Assembly (NCBI RefSeq): GCF_028372415.1
Contig: NC_092875.1
Location: forward strand, 230,119,136-230,183,135
Reading direction: 5' to 3'
DNA: 64,000 nt
Source of the DNA: Notamacropus eugenii
Taxonomy: Eukaryota; Chordata; Mammalia; Diprotodontia; Macropodidae
Shown: one piece after another, positions 36,236 through 46,734 of the stretch
Layout of the letters: every line of letters begins with the position of its first letter
How positions within the stretch are numbered: position 1 is the first letter of the stretch
Program-made: the position numbers and the translations under genes
The notes under the pieces: generated by a model
What the model was told of the DNA's origin: nothing
Databases searched by the model: none
The model's input: the letters and a program-made list of their open reading frames with translations, nothing else

Positions 36236-36360
36236 CAGTCTTTTTTATTTAATATTTTGTTTAATATTTCTTATTAATAAATAAACAAATATTTTGTTTA
36301 ATATTTGTTTAATATTAAATTTTGTTTAATTTAATATCTTCTAATAATTTAATATTGAAT
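36236..36360. repeat. AT-rich minisatellite-like tract
   Basis: TTTAATATTTTGTTTAATATT-like units recur about six times with variation, nearly all A and T. Confidence 0.75.
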
Positions 36361-36555
36361 AGTAATAAAACACCTGTGCTCTACCTGTTTCTTATTCTAC
36401 TCTTTTTTACTCCTCCTTTCTGGGAGACCCTAGCTATGAATCATAACCAAAGCTATAAGAAAATTTGTATCTAGGATACCAGGGTCAGGGTTTAATGAGC
36501 TGATGAATATGAGAAGAGAGAGTTTATCCCTTCTCATTAGAAGCAGGTTCCTCAA

Positions 36556-36815
36556 GGTATGCACACAGGGGCAGACTCCTATAATCCCTGCAGTCAGTGA
36601 GACTACAGCTGGTAGTGCCTTAGTGGACTAGGTTTTCATACTAAGACCAGCTATGTTGAGTCCCCAGGAACTGGGTGGGAGGGAGGAAGAGACTGGGGAA
36701 AGAAACCAGGCTGCCTAAGGAGGAACAAATTGGCCCAAGTCAGAAAAACAGCAGATCAAAAGTCTTGTATAATCAGTAGCTAGATATGTGAAGTTCCAGG
36801 CTGAGTAACGTGGAG
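36556..36815 (+). pseudogene. 7SL (SRP) RNA-derived pseudogene, nearly full length
   Basis: The segment follows 7SL RNA from the Alu domain to the 3' end. ACTCCTATAATCCCTGCAG corresponds to CGTGCCTGTAGTCCCAGC. TAGTGCCTTAGTGGACTAGG and CATACTAAGACCAGC follow GTGCGCTATGCCGATCGG and GCACTAAGTTCGGC. CCAGGCTGCCTAAGGAGG and GGCCCAAGTCAGAAA follow the S-domain ACCAGGTTGCCTAAGGAGG and GGCCCAGGTCGGAAA. The 3' end (TTCCAGGCTGAGTAACGTGGAGA) matches TCCAGCCTGGGCAACATAGCGAGA. It differs at many positions and carries extra bases near 36676-36700, so it is not a functional SRP RNA gene. A long GA repeat follows its 3' end. Confidence 0.8.
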
Positions 36816-36908
36816 AGAGAGAGAGAAAGAGACAGAGAGAGAGAGAGACAGAGAGAGACAGAGAGAGACAGACACAGAGAGAGAGACAGAAAGAGAGAGA
36901 GAGAGAGG

Positions 36909-37005
<97 letters not shown>
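36810..37005. repeat. (GA)n microsatellite
   Basis: About 190 bp of GA units with a few AGAC and GGAG interruptions, starting inside the last bases of the 7SL copy (..GTGGAGAGAG..). Apparent Ser/Leu or Arg/Glu reading frames over it are artefacts. Confidence 0.95.
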
Positions 37006-37007
<2 letters not shown>

Positions 37008-37204
37008 ATGGGTAGCAGGAAGAGGCCTCTCCCAAATGAACCAAATCCATACCTGGGAAGGGCATAGGGCATAGAGACTGTCCCTCAATACCTTTGGGCC
37101 CAACAGCAGCTCCTTAATGTTAGACAAGTATTTGTGTTCAGATTGCTTTCAAGTATTTAGAAAATTGTCACAGGGAAGAAGACTGGTTTACTTGGTTGGT
37201 CTTC

Positions 37205-37440
37205 AATAATAAAATTAGGACAGGTACATGTATAGAGTGCTGGAGTCAGGAAGACTCATCTTCCAGAGTTTAAATCTGACCTCAGACAGTTACTAGCTGT
37301 GTGACCCTGGGCAAGTCATTTAACCCTATTTGCCTCAGTTTCCTCATCTGTTCAATGAGCTGGAATATCATTGTCAAGAAAACCCCAAATGGGGTCACAA
37401 AGCATCTGACACAACTGAACAGCAAGAAACAACAGCAAAA
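37205..37440 (+). repeat. SINE type A
   Basis: GAGTCAGGAAGACTCATCTTC head; GAAAACCCCAAATGGGGTCAC body; CAACTGAACAGCAAGAAACAAC tail. Part of the first 30 bases is missing. Confidence 0.8.
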
Positions 37441-37984
37441 CTAGGCACAAGGGGTAAAATCTGAGAGGCAAATTTGGACTGATATAAAGGAAAATTGCTT
37501 AACTATCAGAACTGTCCAAAAAGTGTGATGTACTATGGAAAAGGAAAAATGGTACAAAAGACAGGGGCTTCCTCTTTGTAGAAGAGATTCAATCAGATGC
37601 TATACCATATCTTGTAATGGAAATCACAGAATGGATTCCTTCTTAGGGAACGTTAAGGTTTCTTGCACATCAGAACCTTTATTACCTTGTTTCTGTGATT
37701 TGATTTGTTACGTATTAGAGGACCAGGAAGTCCTAGAACCACATTAAAGTCACTCCCTTGTCTCCTTTTCCATACTTGCTTGATTCACCCATTTTGTGAA
37801 TTTTTACCCATTCACTCTCTGGCTTTTAGTTTATAGTTAAGGGAGAAGTTGATGTCTTTTGTTCTCATAAGAAATCTCTTTCTTCTTCTCTCCTTCCCTT
37901 TCTCTCCCATCTTCATTCTGGGTAATTACTCCCTTATCCCTATCCCTCTTACATTTCTGCTTGAGAATACAAGTAATGTGACAG

Positions 37985-38073
37985 TATTAGGAAAGGCCAT
38001 GTGGTATAGTGGTTAGAAACTTAATGTTGAATTCAGAGGATCTGAGTTCAGGTCCTACTTCTGACACGTATTG
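37985..38073 (+). repeat. MIR-like SINE head, truncated
   Basis: GGCCATGTGGTATAGTGGTTAG to TACTTCTGACACGTATTGG, where it stops abruptly at the 7SL fragment. Confidence 0.65.
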
Positions 38074-38168
38074 GTGGGAGGGAAGAAGAGACTGGGGAAA
38101 CCAGGTTACCTAAGGAGGGATGAACTGGCCCAAATAAGAAAAATAACAGGTCAAAAGTCTTGTATAAT
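38074..38168 (+). pseudogene. 7SL (SRP) RNA-derived fragment, S domain
   Basis: GGAAACCAGGTTACCTAAGGAG, GATGAACTGGCCC and ACAGGTCAAAAGTC match the 7SL S domain, here closer to 7SL than the copy at 36556. It lacks the Alu domain and stops at ATAATCA. It shares with the other copy the non-7SL segment GAAGAGACTGGGGAAA and the ending AGTCTTGTATAATCA. Confidence 0.8.
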
Positions 38169-38171
38169 CAT

Positions 38172-38593
38172 ACAAGATACCAGAGAAGAAGTCTGAATTT
38201 TTCTTTTTCTTTTATGGGGTGTTTATAGTATTTTATTGTGAAATTTGGGTTAGGAATTTGGTCATAGGCTATATGTGGGTCAATATTAAATGAAAATATC
38301 AACCTCTGTGTGTCGTCTGCTGGCTTTTGCACCCTTTTCACAAACTTTAACTTTTTACTTATTTAACTTTAGAAAAGAAACTGTGTATATTTATGGTATT
38401 AAAAGATAAATATATTGAGATTATACAATACTAAACATATATTTTATGCATTTCTGAGTTTCTAAACTTTTCTGTGTTGTCAGTTGACCTTCATGAGTTG
38501 TCACCTTCTGCAAAACTCCCCCAAAATTCCCATTTAATTTCTTCAGCTGACTTGAAATATATTGAAACTGAGACAGGGAAAGTCTTAACGTGG
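38172..38593 (+). repeat. Long inverted repeat, left arm
   Basis: About 420 bp from GATACCAGAGAAGAAGTCTG to GAGACAGGGAAAGTC. Its reverse complement occurs at 39786-40180 with moderate divergence and small indels. I do not recognise a family. Confidence 0.85.
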
Positions 38594-39344
38594 ATATATA
38601 TGGTATAAACGATCCTGGGAAATAATTTGTGCCAACTGGGCCTACAGGAGTAAAGTTGAGTTGAAAGGACATGAGGACACTTCAAGAGTCAAGCTAATTC
38701 AGGTGGATTTATCCACTCATCTTTTTCTTCCCTTCTCCTTCCATTCTGTAGTTAAAACTGAATGCCTCAGGCTTTCCATGAATCTTTTTATTTTTAGAGA
38801 TGTGCAGACTTGAGGTGAGAAACAACACAAAGAAATGCGTTGTTGGCAACATGCTTCCTCTCCACCCCACGGCTTTTTTCTTCTTCAGTTTTTCCAATGG
38901 GACTGGAAATAGACAACTACAAGAACATCCCACTTTTTTCCCTTCAGAAGTTCTCTCCAAGCACTTACAACCTTATTTCTTTCCAAACAGTGGAAAAAAT
39001 GATGTTGTATTTAGGGGAAGTTGTCCAAGAGAAATCCCTCCTATGCCATGTTTCCAGATACTCTGGAGCCCGCCTGGAACTAAGCTCAGTTCAGCCAGCC
39101 CTGTTCTCACAGCATGCAGCTATTTATGTCATCCTGTCAAATTGATGATTGACTCAGAGTCAATATTTATTGTCTTTGTCAGACTGGCCCAGACTTCAGC
39201 TTTTTTTTTTTTTTTTTTGCAGAGAGCTAAGGTGAAGGCAATTATGGTGACAGGCTGTTTTACATACACATCTCTGGCTTTACTGCTGCTTCCTAAGGAC
39301 CTTGGGATCTTTCCACCTGCCTTGCAATGGAAACGTTTCCTGTG

Positions 39345-39475
39345 TGTTGTCTCTTCTTTAGAATATCAGCTCCTGGAGGGCAGGGGCTGTCTTCCTTTTC
39401 TATTTGTATCCTCAGCACTAGAAACAGTGCTTTGTACATAGGAAGCCCTTAATAAAGCTTTTTTAATGTATTCAT
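39345..39475 (+). repeat. L2 LINE tail
   Basis: CTCCTGGAGGGCAGGGGCTG to CCCTTAATAAAGC is a sense L2 terminus inside the inverted-repeat spacer. Confidence 0.7.
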
Positions 39476-39785
39476 TTATTTGAGTTTCATCTACTTCCAG
39501 GAAAATAACATAAACATCAAATCAAAGGGCTGGCCTCTGTGGGCTTTTGCTTTTTTCAAGAGCTGACATCTGTGTCAGGGTTGGAGTCACGGTGCCTCAA
39601 ATCCCAGCTTGTCATTTCTCTTGTAGTTAAATAAACTCCTGTGACTTCTGTTACCTCTATGACCAAACCCTCTGCTTGACATTTAAATTCCCCAATTTGA
39701 CTCAGGCCTTCTTTGCCAGTTGAATGACATACCACTAACCTTCTCTAACACTATAGTCCAACCAAACTACAGTAATCTCTTTGTC

Positions 39786-40180
39786 ATCGAGACTTTCCCC
39801 ATCTCAGTTTCAATATATTTCAAGTCAGCAGAAGAAATTAAATGGGAATTTTGGGGGAGTTTTGCAGAAGCTGACAACACAGAAAAAGTTTAGAAACTCA
39901 GAAATGCAAAAAAGTATGTATAGTATTATATAATATCAAAATATTTATTTTTAATACCATAAATATACATAATTTCTTTTTTTTAAGTTAAAACAAGTAA
40001 AAAGTTAAAGTTTGTGAAAAGGGTGCAAAAGTCAGCAGGTGACATGCAGAGGCTAATATTTTCATTTAATATTGACCCACATAAAGCCTATGACCAAATT
40101 CTTAACCCAAATTTTACAATAAAATACTATAAACACCCATTAAAAAAAAGAAGAAAATGCAGACTTCTTCTTTGGTACCA
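39786..40180 (-). repeat. Long inverted repeat, right arm
   Basis: Complement of 38172-38593: GACTTTCCCCATCTCAGTTTC at the inner end, GCAGACTTCTTCTTTGGTACC at the outer end. The arms are separated by about 1.2 kb that includes an L2 tail. Confidence 0.85.
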
Positions 40181-40254
40181 AACATTTTAGAGGGATTTTC
40201 CAGAGCCTGAGGGGCCATGCCCCTACCCCCTGCTATATGGAAAGGATAAGTGCA

Positions 40255-40590
40255 GTCTCTTTCTGTTTCTCATACACAACAGTCCTTTTCCAGTCTCCAA
40301 GTCTTTGCACTGGCTTTCCCCTACAGCTGGAATGCACTTCCTCCTTATTCCCACTCTTGGAATTCCCCTACAGGATGCTTTGGTGGTGTGTCTCCATCCC
40401 CCCCCCCCCAGCCCCGCATCCCCCTAGTCCTATGTAGTTACTTCATATTTGTTTTGCATTTGCCCGTATGTATACGTACTGTTTTCTCATAGAATGCAAG
40501 TGACTGATACTTTTTTTTGTATCTTGAGTGCCTAGCACAGTGCTTGAAACTTTGTAGGTATTTAATAAACGTTTGTTGATTGATTGGTCT
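40255..40590 (+). repeat. L2 LINE 3' end
   Basis: CTTTGCACTGGCTTTCCCC, CTACAGCTGGAATGCACTTCC and TTTAATAAACGTTTGTTGATTG; a C-run of ten bases lies inside. Confidence 0.75.
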
Positions 40591-40789
40591 AGTTTGAGCT
40601 AGAACTCCGTTGTTAAGAAGCTCACCATTCTAGAAAGCAAGCCACTCTACTTTTGACAAGTTCTAATTATTATCAAATACCTTGCATGTAATGGATACTT
40701 AATAAACATTTGTTTAATTTTAATTTAAGACGATTTTACTTTTATAGTGCTGAATCCTGTTTATCTTCAAGTCTGACCCATTTTTCTAG

Positions 40790-41580
40790 TCCTACCTTCT
40801 TCTTCAAGCAGAGTAAGTTGAATCCCTCATCCATAGCCCTTCAGATCCTTGGGAATAGCTCTCAAGTGCCCCTCTAAATTGTCCTTTCTCCAGGCTGAAC
40901 TTCCTTGGTGCCTTCATCCAATGTTTATATGGCATGGACTCACTGGTCACTCTTCTCTGGACTGTACTTACACTTGCCAACATCCTTTCTAAAATGTGGC
41001 AACCAGAACTATATATTCCAGATGTGGTCTAATCAGGGCAGAGTAGAGGGGAACTGTTGTCCCTTACTCTAGATATACTATACTTATAGACAACTAGGTG
41101 GTATAGTGGATAGGGCACTGGGTCTGGAGTTGGGACCTGAAACACTTATTAGCAGTGTGACTCTGGGCAAGTCATTTTGCCTCAGTATCCTCATTTGTAA
41201 AATGGGGATAATAACAATAGCCCCTACCTCCCAGGGTTGCTGTGAAGATCAGATGAGGTAAGTGCTTAGCATAGTGCCTGGTACTACATAAATGTTAGCT
41301 ATTATTATTCATTATTGTTACTGCAGCCTAGTATTTAGTTAGCTTTGTTGGATACCATAATACGCTACCAACTCATTTAGCTTCTCCAGAGCCATTTCCA
41401 CATTTTTAACCCTTACGTGAAGTAGAATTCCTTCTGAAGCATCTCCAGCAAGTGATTATTTAGTTTGCACTAAAAGATCTTTAGTGAGAGACACCCAGTA
41501 TTTTTTGAGTCAGCACATTTTACTTCTGCAGACCTTTAATATTTAGGAAGTTTTTTTCTCAGACCCCTGAACTTGTTTGT
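40790..41580 (+). repeat. L3/CR1-like LINE interrupted by a SINE
   Basis: CTTTCTCCAGGCTGAACTTCC, AACCAGAACTATATATTCC and CAGATGTGGTCTAATCAGG are sense L3 sequence. The element resumes after 41315 with CTGCAGCCTAGTATTTAG. Confidence 0.75.
41088..41314 (+). repeat. MIR/CORE SINE with marsupial head, nested in L3
   Basis: ACAACTAGGTGGTATAGTGG to TAAATGTTAGCTATTATT, full-length by eye. Confidence 0.8.
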
Positions 41581-41598
41581 TTTTAATTTCTACTCATT

Positions 41599-42017
41599 AC
41601 TGATGCTGAGTGAAGTGAGCACAACCAGGAGAACAGTAGTGACAGCAACACTGTGCAGAGACCAACTTTGATAGGCTTAGGTCTTCTCAGCACTGCAATG
41701 ATCCAAGACAGTTCCAAAAGACTCATGATGGAAAATGCTGTCCACTTCCAGAGAAAGAATTATGCATTCTGAATGCTTATCAAAGTATACTATCTTCTCT
41801 TTTTCTTTTTTTCCTTTCTTGTAATTTTCCCCTTTTGTTCTGATTCTTTATTCACATGATTAATGTGGAAATATGTTTAATATGATTGTACATATGCCTG
41901 CGTCAGATCACATGCTGTCTTGGGGAAGGAGGGAGACAAAAATTTGAAATGCAAAATCTTATAAAAGTGAATGTTGAAAACTATCTTTACATGTAATTGG
42001 AAAAAAATACTATTAAC
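41599..42017 (+). repeat. L1 LINE, 5'-truncated 3' UTR copy
   Basis: GATGCTGAGTGAAGTGAGC to ACATGTAATTGG plus an A-rich tail is the sense 3' end of marsupial L1. A 15-bp duplication with one mismatch (TAATTTCTACTCATT at 41584-41598, TAATTTCCACTCATT at 42018-42032) flanks it. Confidence 0.88.
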
Positions 42018-42144
42018 TAATTTCCACTCATTGCTTCTGCCCTTTGGAATGAAGCAAAACAGGTCTAATCTCTCTTTCCCTCATTCATGTGTTTCTTAGT
42101 TTTCAAATTCTTATGTGGCAGGGGATGGGGTTGAGGCAAAGCAA

Positions 42145-42300
42145 AACAGCAGGCGTTTATTAAATGCTCACTATGTGCCAGGCTTGGTGCTAAGCACTGG
42201 CAATAGAAATACAAGGAAACAAAATCAACCCTAAACTTAAAAAAAAAACAACACCTAAAACAGTCCTTGCCCTCAAGGAAGACAATATATAAAATAAAGC
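42145..42300 (-). repeat. L2 LINE tail
   Basis: GGCGTTTATTAAATGCTCAC to GCCCTCAAGGAAGACAATAT is the antisense L2 terminus. A short similar piece lies at 43708-43742. Confidence 0.7.
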
Positions 42301-43374
42301 TAAGGTATAGAAACTGCCAATGGGACGGGAGGGGAGAATAATATCTAAGTCCAGAAAGTCAGAAATAGAGGGAGGAGGGCTGAACATATATGGCCCAGAG
42401 CCTTCCTGTGAGCCACATGCTTTGTTCTTTTGCAAAATTATGTGCATAGGCGGTTCCCCATGTGTCCCCATGAATGGAGGCTCTATTGAACAAGACTGGA
42501 AACTGAGGCAGGAAGACCCTTTCTTTCAAGTCAATTATTAGAATCTGAGGAGAAATAACTTCTTACCTCTTCTTCTTTTTTAGATTTGTGGTTTGAAACT
42601 TTGCCCATACACCTTTGGACTTCCAGTGAAGAGAGAAGCAAAGGTACACTTGTGTACATGCATGTGCATATGCATACACATGCATACACACATGAGCCAC
42701 CTCAAGAACATGTGCTTGGTTAGACCAGTCTGAGGGCTGGGTCTCAGGTCCCTGGCTGTTACTTCTGTTTTATTTCTTTAGTGAACCTAGGTCACCAAAC
42801 AGCCACTTTGAAAATGTCTGTTTCCAGTCTTGGCACCTACCTCATGAGTTCTAGAAGTCAAGAGTTCCCAAGTCGATGTTGGTTGTCCAGTAAGTGGTTA
42901 TTTCCTTCAGTTACACTGCTTTCTGGAGGAAAAGATGCACCATAGTCAGGAGAAATCAAGAGGAGCAGGATACAGCTAAAAGGACCCCAATTGTGCCCTG
43001 ACTTGCCAGGAGATCTGGACTTGTGAGTTGTGTAGACAGCACAGATCTAGTAAAGATGAACTATCTGTTCATTTCCCACAAAATTTTTCATGCTTTAAGT
43101 GCTTGTTAATGTATTTTAAGCATTTCTTTGGAGGAGGAGGAAATAAATGGCTGTCCTATGCCAGATATTTACTTTGTACGTTGAATATCTGTCTAGACCA
43201 GATCCTGTTAAGGGGGGTACATGAACTAAACCTAAACTTCATTTAAGAATTTTCCCACTAACTCTGGAATGAGGACAATGAACTGAAGAGTGTGAGAAAA
43301 AGCCTAATTTCTTCTTTTTGGGGTCAGGCTCTCGGAGAATTGAATCTGGATAAAAAAAAAAAAAAAAGAAGAGC

Positions 43375-43615
43375 CAGTTTTGGAATGATAATAAGAATGG
43401 CTAACTTTTATATAGTGTTTACTCTGTGCCAGGCACTTTACAATTATCGTGTCATTTAATCCTCACAACAACCCTGGGAGTAAGTGTTATTATTATCATC
43501 TCCATTTCACAGAAGAGGAAACTGAGGCTGTGACTTACCCAGCCGGTATCTGATCTTCTCAAGCCTAGGGCTATTGCTCTATCTACTGCAACATCTAACT
43601 GCCACTCCCACAAGG
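43375..43615 (-). repeat. MIR copy
   Basis: TATAGTGTTTACTCTGTGCC, CACAGAAGAGGAAACTGAGG and CTACTGCAACATCTAACTGCC are a full antisense MIR. Confidence 0.75.
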
Positions 43616-44614
43616 AACCACTCCACTCCTGTCAGAGAGAGAAGGCATTTTTCTTCCCTCCACCCTGCAGTGGCTACAGCATCTTGCACTCTTCACCCTG
43701 TCAAGTCAACAAGCATTTACTAAGCCCTTACTATGTGCCCATAGGAGCACTCTGACCATCCAGGAGGAGATGCCTGTAGCCCATGCCTGCTTATCAGAGA
43801 AGCTATGCCCATTGGGAGCATCAGCAGGATAACCCAAGAAGAGAAAGGACAATGGGACCCTGCAGCAACAGAGCCAGGAGGCTCAATCACATTTGTTTCC
43901 TAAGTGAATGTTTCTTTTCTAGCATATTCTCTGTGCATTCTCACTCTCTCCATTAGCCATGTGTATATTTGCAGAAGAGAATGTTTTAGAGCTATTGTTA
44001 TTATGATAACATCTCAATAAATGCCTTTGAGGTGATTGTGTACACTGGCTGACTATTTAAGGTAAATGAACATGTGGGGGCTTATGAGCTATTGTTTTAG
44101 GAGTGCTAACTCAGAGTATCTTGAAACTGGAATAATCAATTCACCATGGAACTCAAGTTTGTAAATTTGAGTGGAGGGATATTTCAGAGGAGAAGCCAAG
44201 AAAATAGAGTGACTAGGTCCACAGCAACCTAAGAGGTCAAAGAGGAGAAGGATGAAGACTGAGAAAATGCCAAGCAAGATTACTGATCAATATTACAGTA
44301 GTATCTAAGACAGAACTTAAATGGGTGTCTGAGTCACATAATTAAAAGCAACATAGATTTTTTTTCAGTATAGAGCAGAAGGTAAGACTTTTTTTTCTTT
44401 TGATGGTTCCTCTTTCAGAGAGTTCCAAGATCTAATTGTAAGTAGCTTCTTTTTTTCTTTTCAAATAGATATAGGGCTATTATTTTTCCTTGAGGCTGTG
44501 CTTGAAGTAGTGGAGACAGGGAAGACAGGAAAAAGCATTCTGAGGGGTTAAAGAATTTCTTCATATCCTGCTGAAAAGATGAGAATCCACAGTGGACATG
44601 GCTGTAATATTCTT

Positions 44615-45662
44615 TTTTGGGGGGGGGGGGTCACGCCTTTTAATAGAAAATACAAAGATGTGACACAAAACAGCTAGAGTAGAAAAAGAGAGCGACAAGA
44701 GAAGCGGCAGCTACTTCCTTCTGCTTGGGGGGTGGCCTGTATACGCCCATCATCACTGTGTGATCTCGCTCATAGGACTTCAAGGTGAGTTGTTCCTGTG
44801 GCTTCATGTTTTCCTGTTGCATTTTCTTGACTTCCGAGGCAAACACGGCTTCAGGGGAAGCTGTGGAGTCTGTGCAGTTGGCCTTAGTAGAGATCACAAA
44901 GTGTCCACTGTTGCTCAGAAAGTTGTGTGCATTGAGAGCCACAGTTCGGGATTGGTCTGGCTGGACCACATCAGCAAAAATCACCTCCATCTCAATGAGC
45001 ATTCGATTATTTGTGGGAGTGTTGTGCATCCTCAATGACGGGAATGATGTTGTCCTCTTATGGCCATGTTGATGAGGTCTTGGCCAGATCGATGAGAAAA
45101 CTCAACAGCATAGACCAGACTTCAGGGCCCACAATGTCAGAGACATGGGAGACTAGTGTCGGACACTGCTCCCAAGCAGAGTACTTTGGCTCAGGTCGGA
45201 TGTGGATTGATCCACTCCACCCAGGATGGCCGCGACCAGCTTTGATCAGAAGGGGTTCCAAGCACGGTACTCCAACTTCGCCTCCCCGTCCTCCACAGTG
45301 ATTCTCTTCTCACCGTAGACTGACTCCCTGGGTACCACTTTCGTTGGGATCAGAGCATCTTCTTTTCCTTGACAAATTAAAACTCCCTCATGTCGATGAG
45401 GCTCCACAGTGACCTTCTTTCCTCTTTGAAAACCTCCTCTACCGCCCTGGCCTCAGTCCCAGCTACCGGGACTGGAGGCCTCCTCGTCCACCTCCTCGGC
45501 CACCTCCTAGGCCAGTACTATCTCCAAAGCCGCCCGGCCACGACCCTTTCGGTCACTACCTATTCCACGACCTCCGACCGGTCCCCCCCCCCCCCCCGGG
45601 GGGCTGAATCCTGGCTTCAGGGCACATGGCTCGCTCTACAGAGGAAGCGGAAGCAGCGGTCT
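44615..45662 (-). pseudogene. FBL: Processed pseudogene of fibrillarin (FBL)
   Basis: Fibrillarin is the box C/D snoRNP 2'-O-methyltransferase of the nucleolus. This intronless antisense copy spans the whole mRNA. It has 5'UTR-like sequence at 45621-45662, a would-be start now CTG (45618-45620) followed by KPGFSP, and a shortened GAR-like region with G/C runs. Methyltransferase parts include [54 protein letters not shown] and VGVYRPPPK with small changes. The copied 3'UTR ends TTTTCTATTAAAAG, as in FBL. At least three frame shifts break the frame (for example near 45055 and at the C-terminal end), so it cannot make fibrillarin. Near-perfect 15-bp flanks, GGCTGTAATATTCTT (44600-44614) and GGCTGAAATATTCTT (45663-45677), show L1-mediated retroposition. 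Confidence 0.93.
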
Positions 45663-46239
45663 GGCTGAAATATTCTTGCCATTGATGAAGACATGCGATC
45701 TCATCTTTCTCTACCATGCCACAGAAGCATCCTCAGCCTGAAAGATCCCTCCACCTTTAGACTCTCCCTCTAGAAGTACATTCAGCTCTTATAGCTTCTT
45801 CTTTGGATTCAGTGGTTTATTTTAAATTAAGTGCCCAGCCCAGCCATGTCTTCATTCTTTCCAGGCTCCACTACTGACCCTATGGACCATCCCTACACTG
45901 CTGTGGTACGGGCACCTTCTGCTCTAACCACCTTTCAGTGTTATTTTATGTCATCACCCTCAATTTTGAATGTAAGCTCCCACTATTTGCTGCCTTCACT
46001 CCTACTCATGTATTGCTGGAGAAAATCATGAAACCTCATTTTAAGTTTTTGTTACATTGAACTGAACCCTCACTGTGGCAAAGTGGCTGTTCTACACCTT
46101 TTCATCCCTCACCAAATGTCTCCCTCTCCCCACTTCTTCAACTGAGAACCTTGCCACATTTAATTAGAAAAAAGGAAACCATTCAGTTAGAGCTCCTTCT
46201 TCTCCTCACCTCATTTCATATCACTTAGATGCCTTTCTT

Positions 46240-46415
46240 CTTCATGCCTGTATAGCTGTGTGACCCTGGGCAAGTCACTTAACCCTGTTTGCCTCAGTTT
46301 CCTTCTCTGTAAAATTAGTTGGAGAAGAAAATGGCAAACCACTCCAGTATCTTTGCTGAGAAAACCCCAAATAGGGTTGTGATGAGTTAGATACGACTGA
46401 AAAATTACTGAACAA
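46240..46415 (+). repeat. SINE type A fragment
   Basis: GCTGTGTGACCCTGGGCAAG to GATACGACTGAAAAATTACTG; the first half of the head is missing. Confidence 0.8.
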
Positions 46416-46734
46416 GCTAAGTCCTTTTCTCTTGCCAAGCAAAACCTCCTCTACATGAGTAGGGATGTGGCTGCCTCAAATTCAGGCTTGTATCCTGGCA
46501 AGATGTTTTGTGAGTAAAAATCAGGAAGAATGGGATTGATGCTGGAGGAAAGAAGACCAGATATTCTTACCTTCAAAAAATGTATGGGGATGGAATCCAC
46601 CAAATTCAGGCCAGTGATCTTGGTTTTTGTTCCTGGCAAAATTCTAGAGTGTATTATTAAAGGGATAGTTAGCCAACATGTAGAAAAGCAAGTAGAGGTC
46701 ACAAAGAGCTAACATGGCTTCATGTATGATAAAT

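Noticed and set aside
36715-37127. Ser-Leu and Arg-Glu repeat proteins
   Set aside because: They are frames over the GA microsatellite.
38800-39441. 213-codon open frame on the + strand
   Set aside because: It spans unique sequence, two T runs and an L2 tail, has homopolymer Phe runs, no recognisable domain and no splice context.
44640-45035. Fibrillarin-like frame as a functional gene
   Set aside because: Other fibrillarin pieces lie in different frames, the start codon is CTG, there are no introns and target duplications flank the copy: it is a processed pseudogene.
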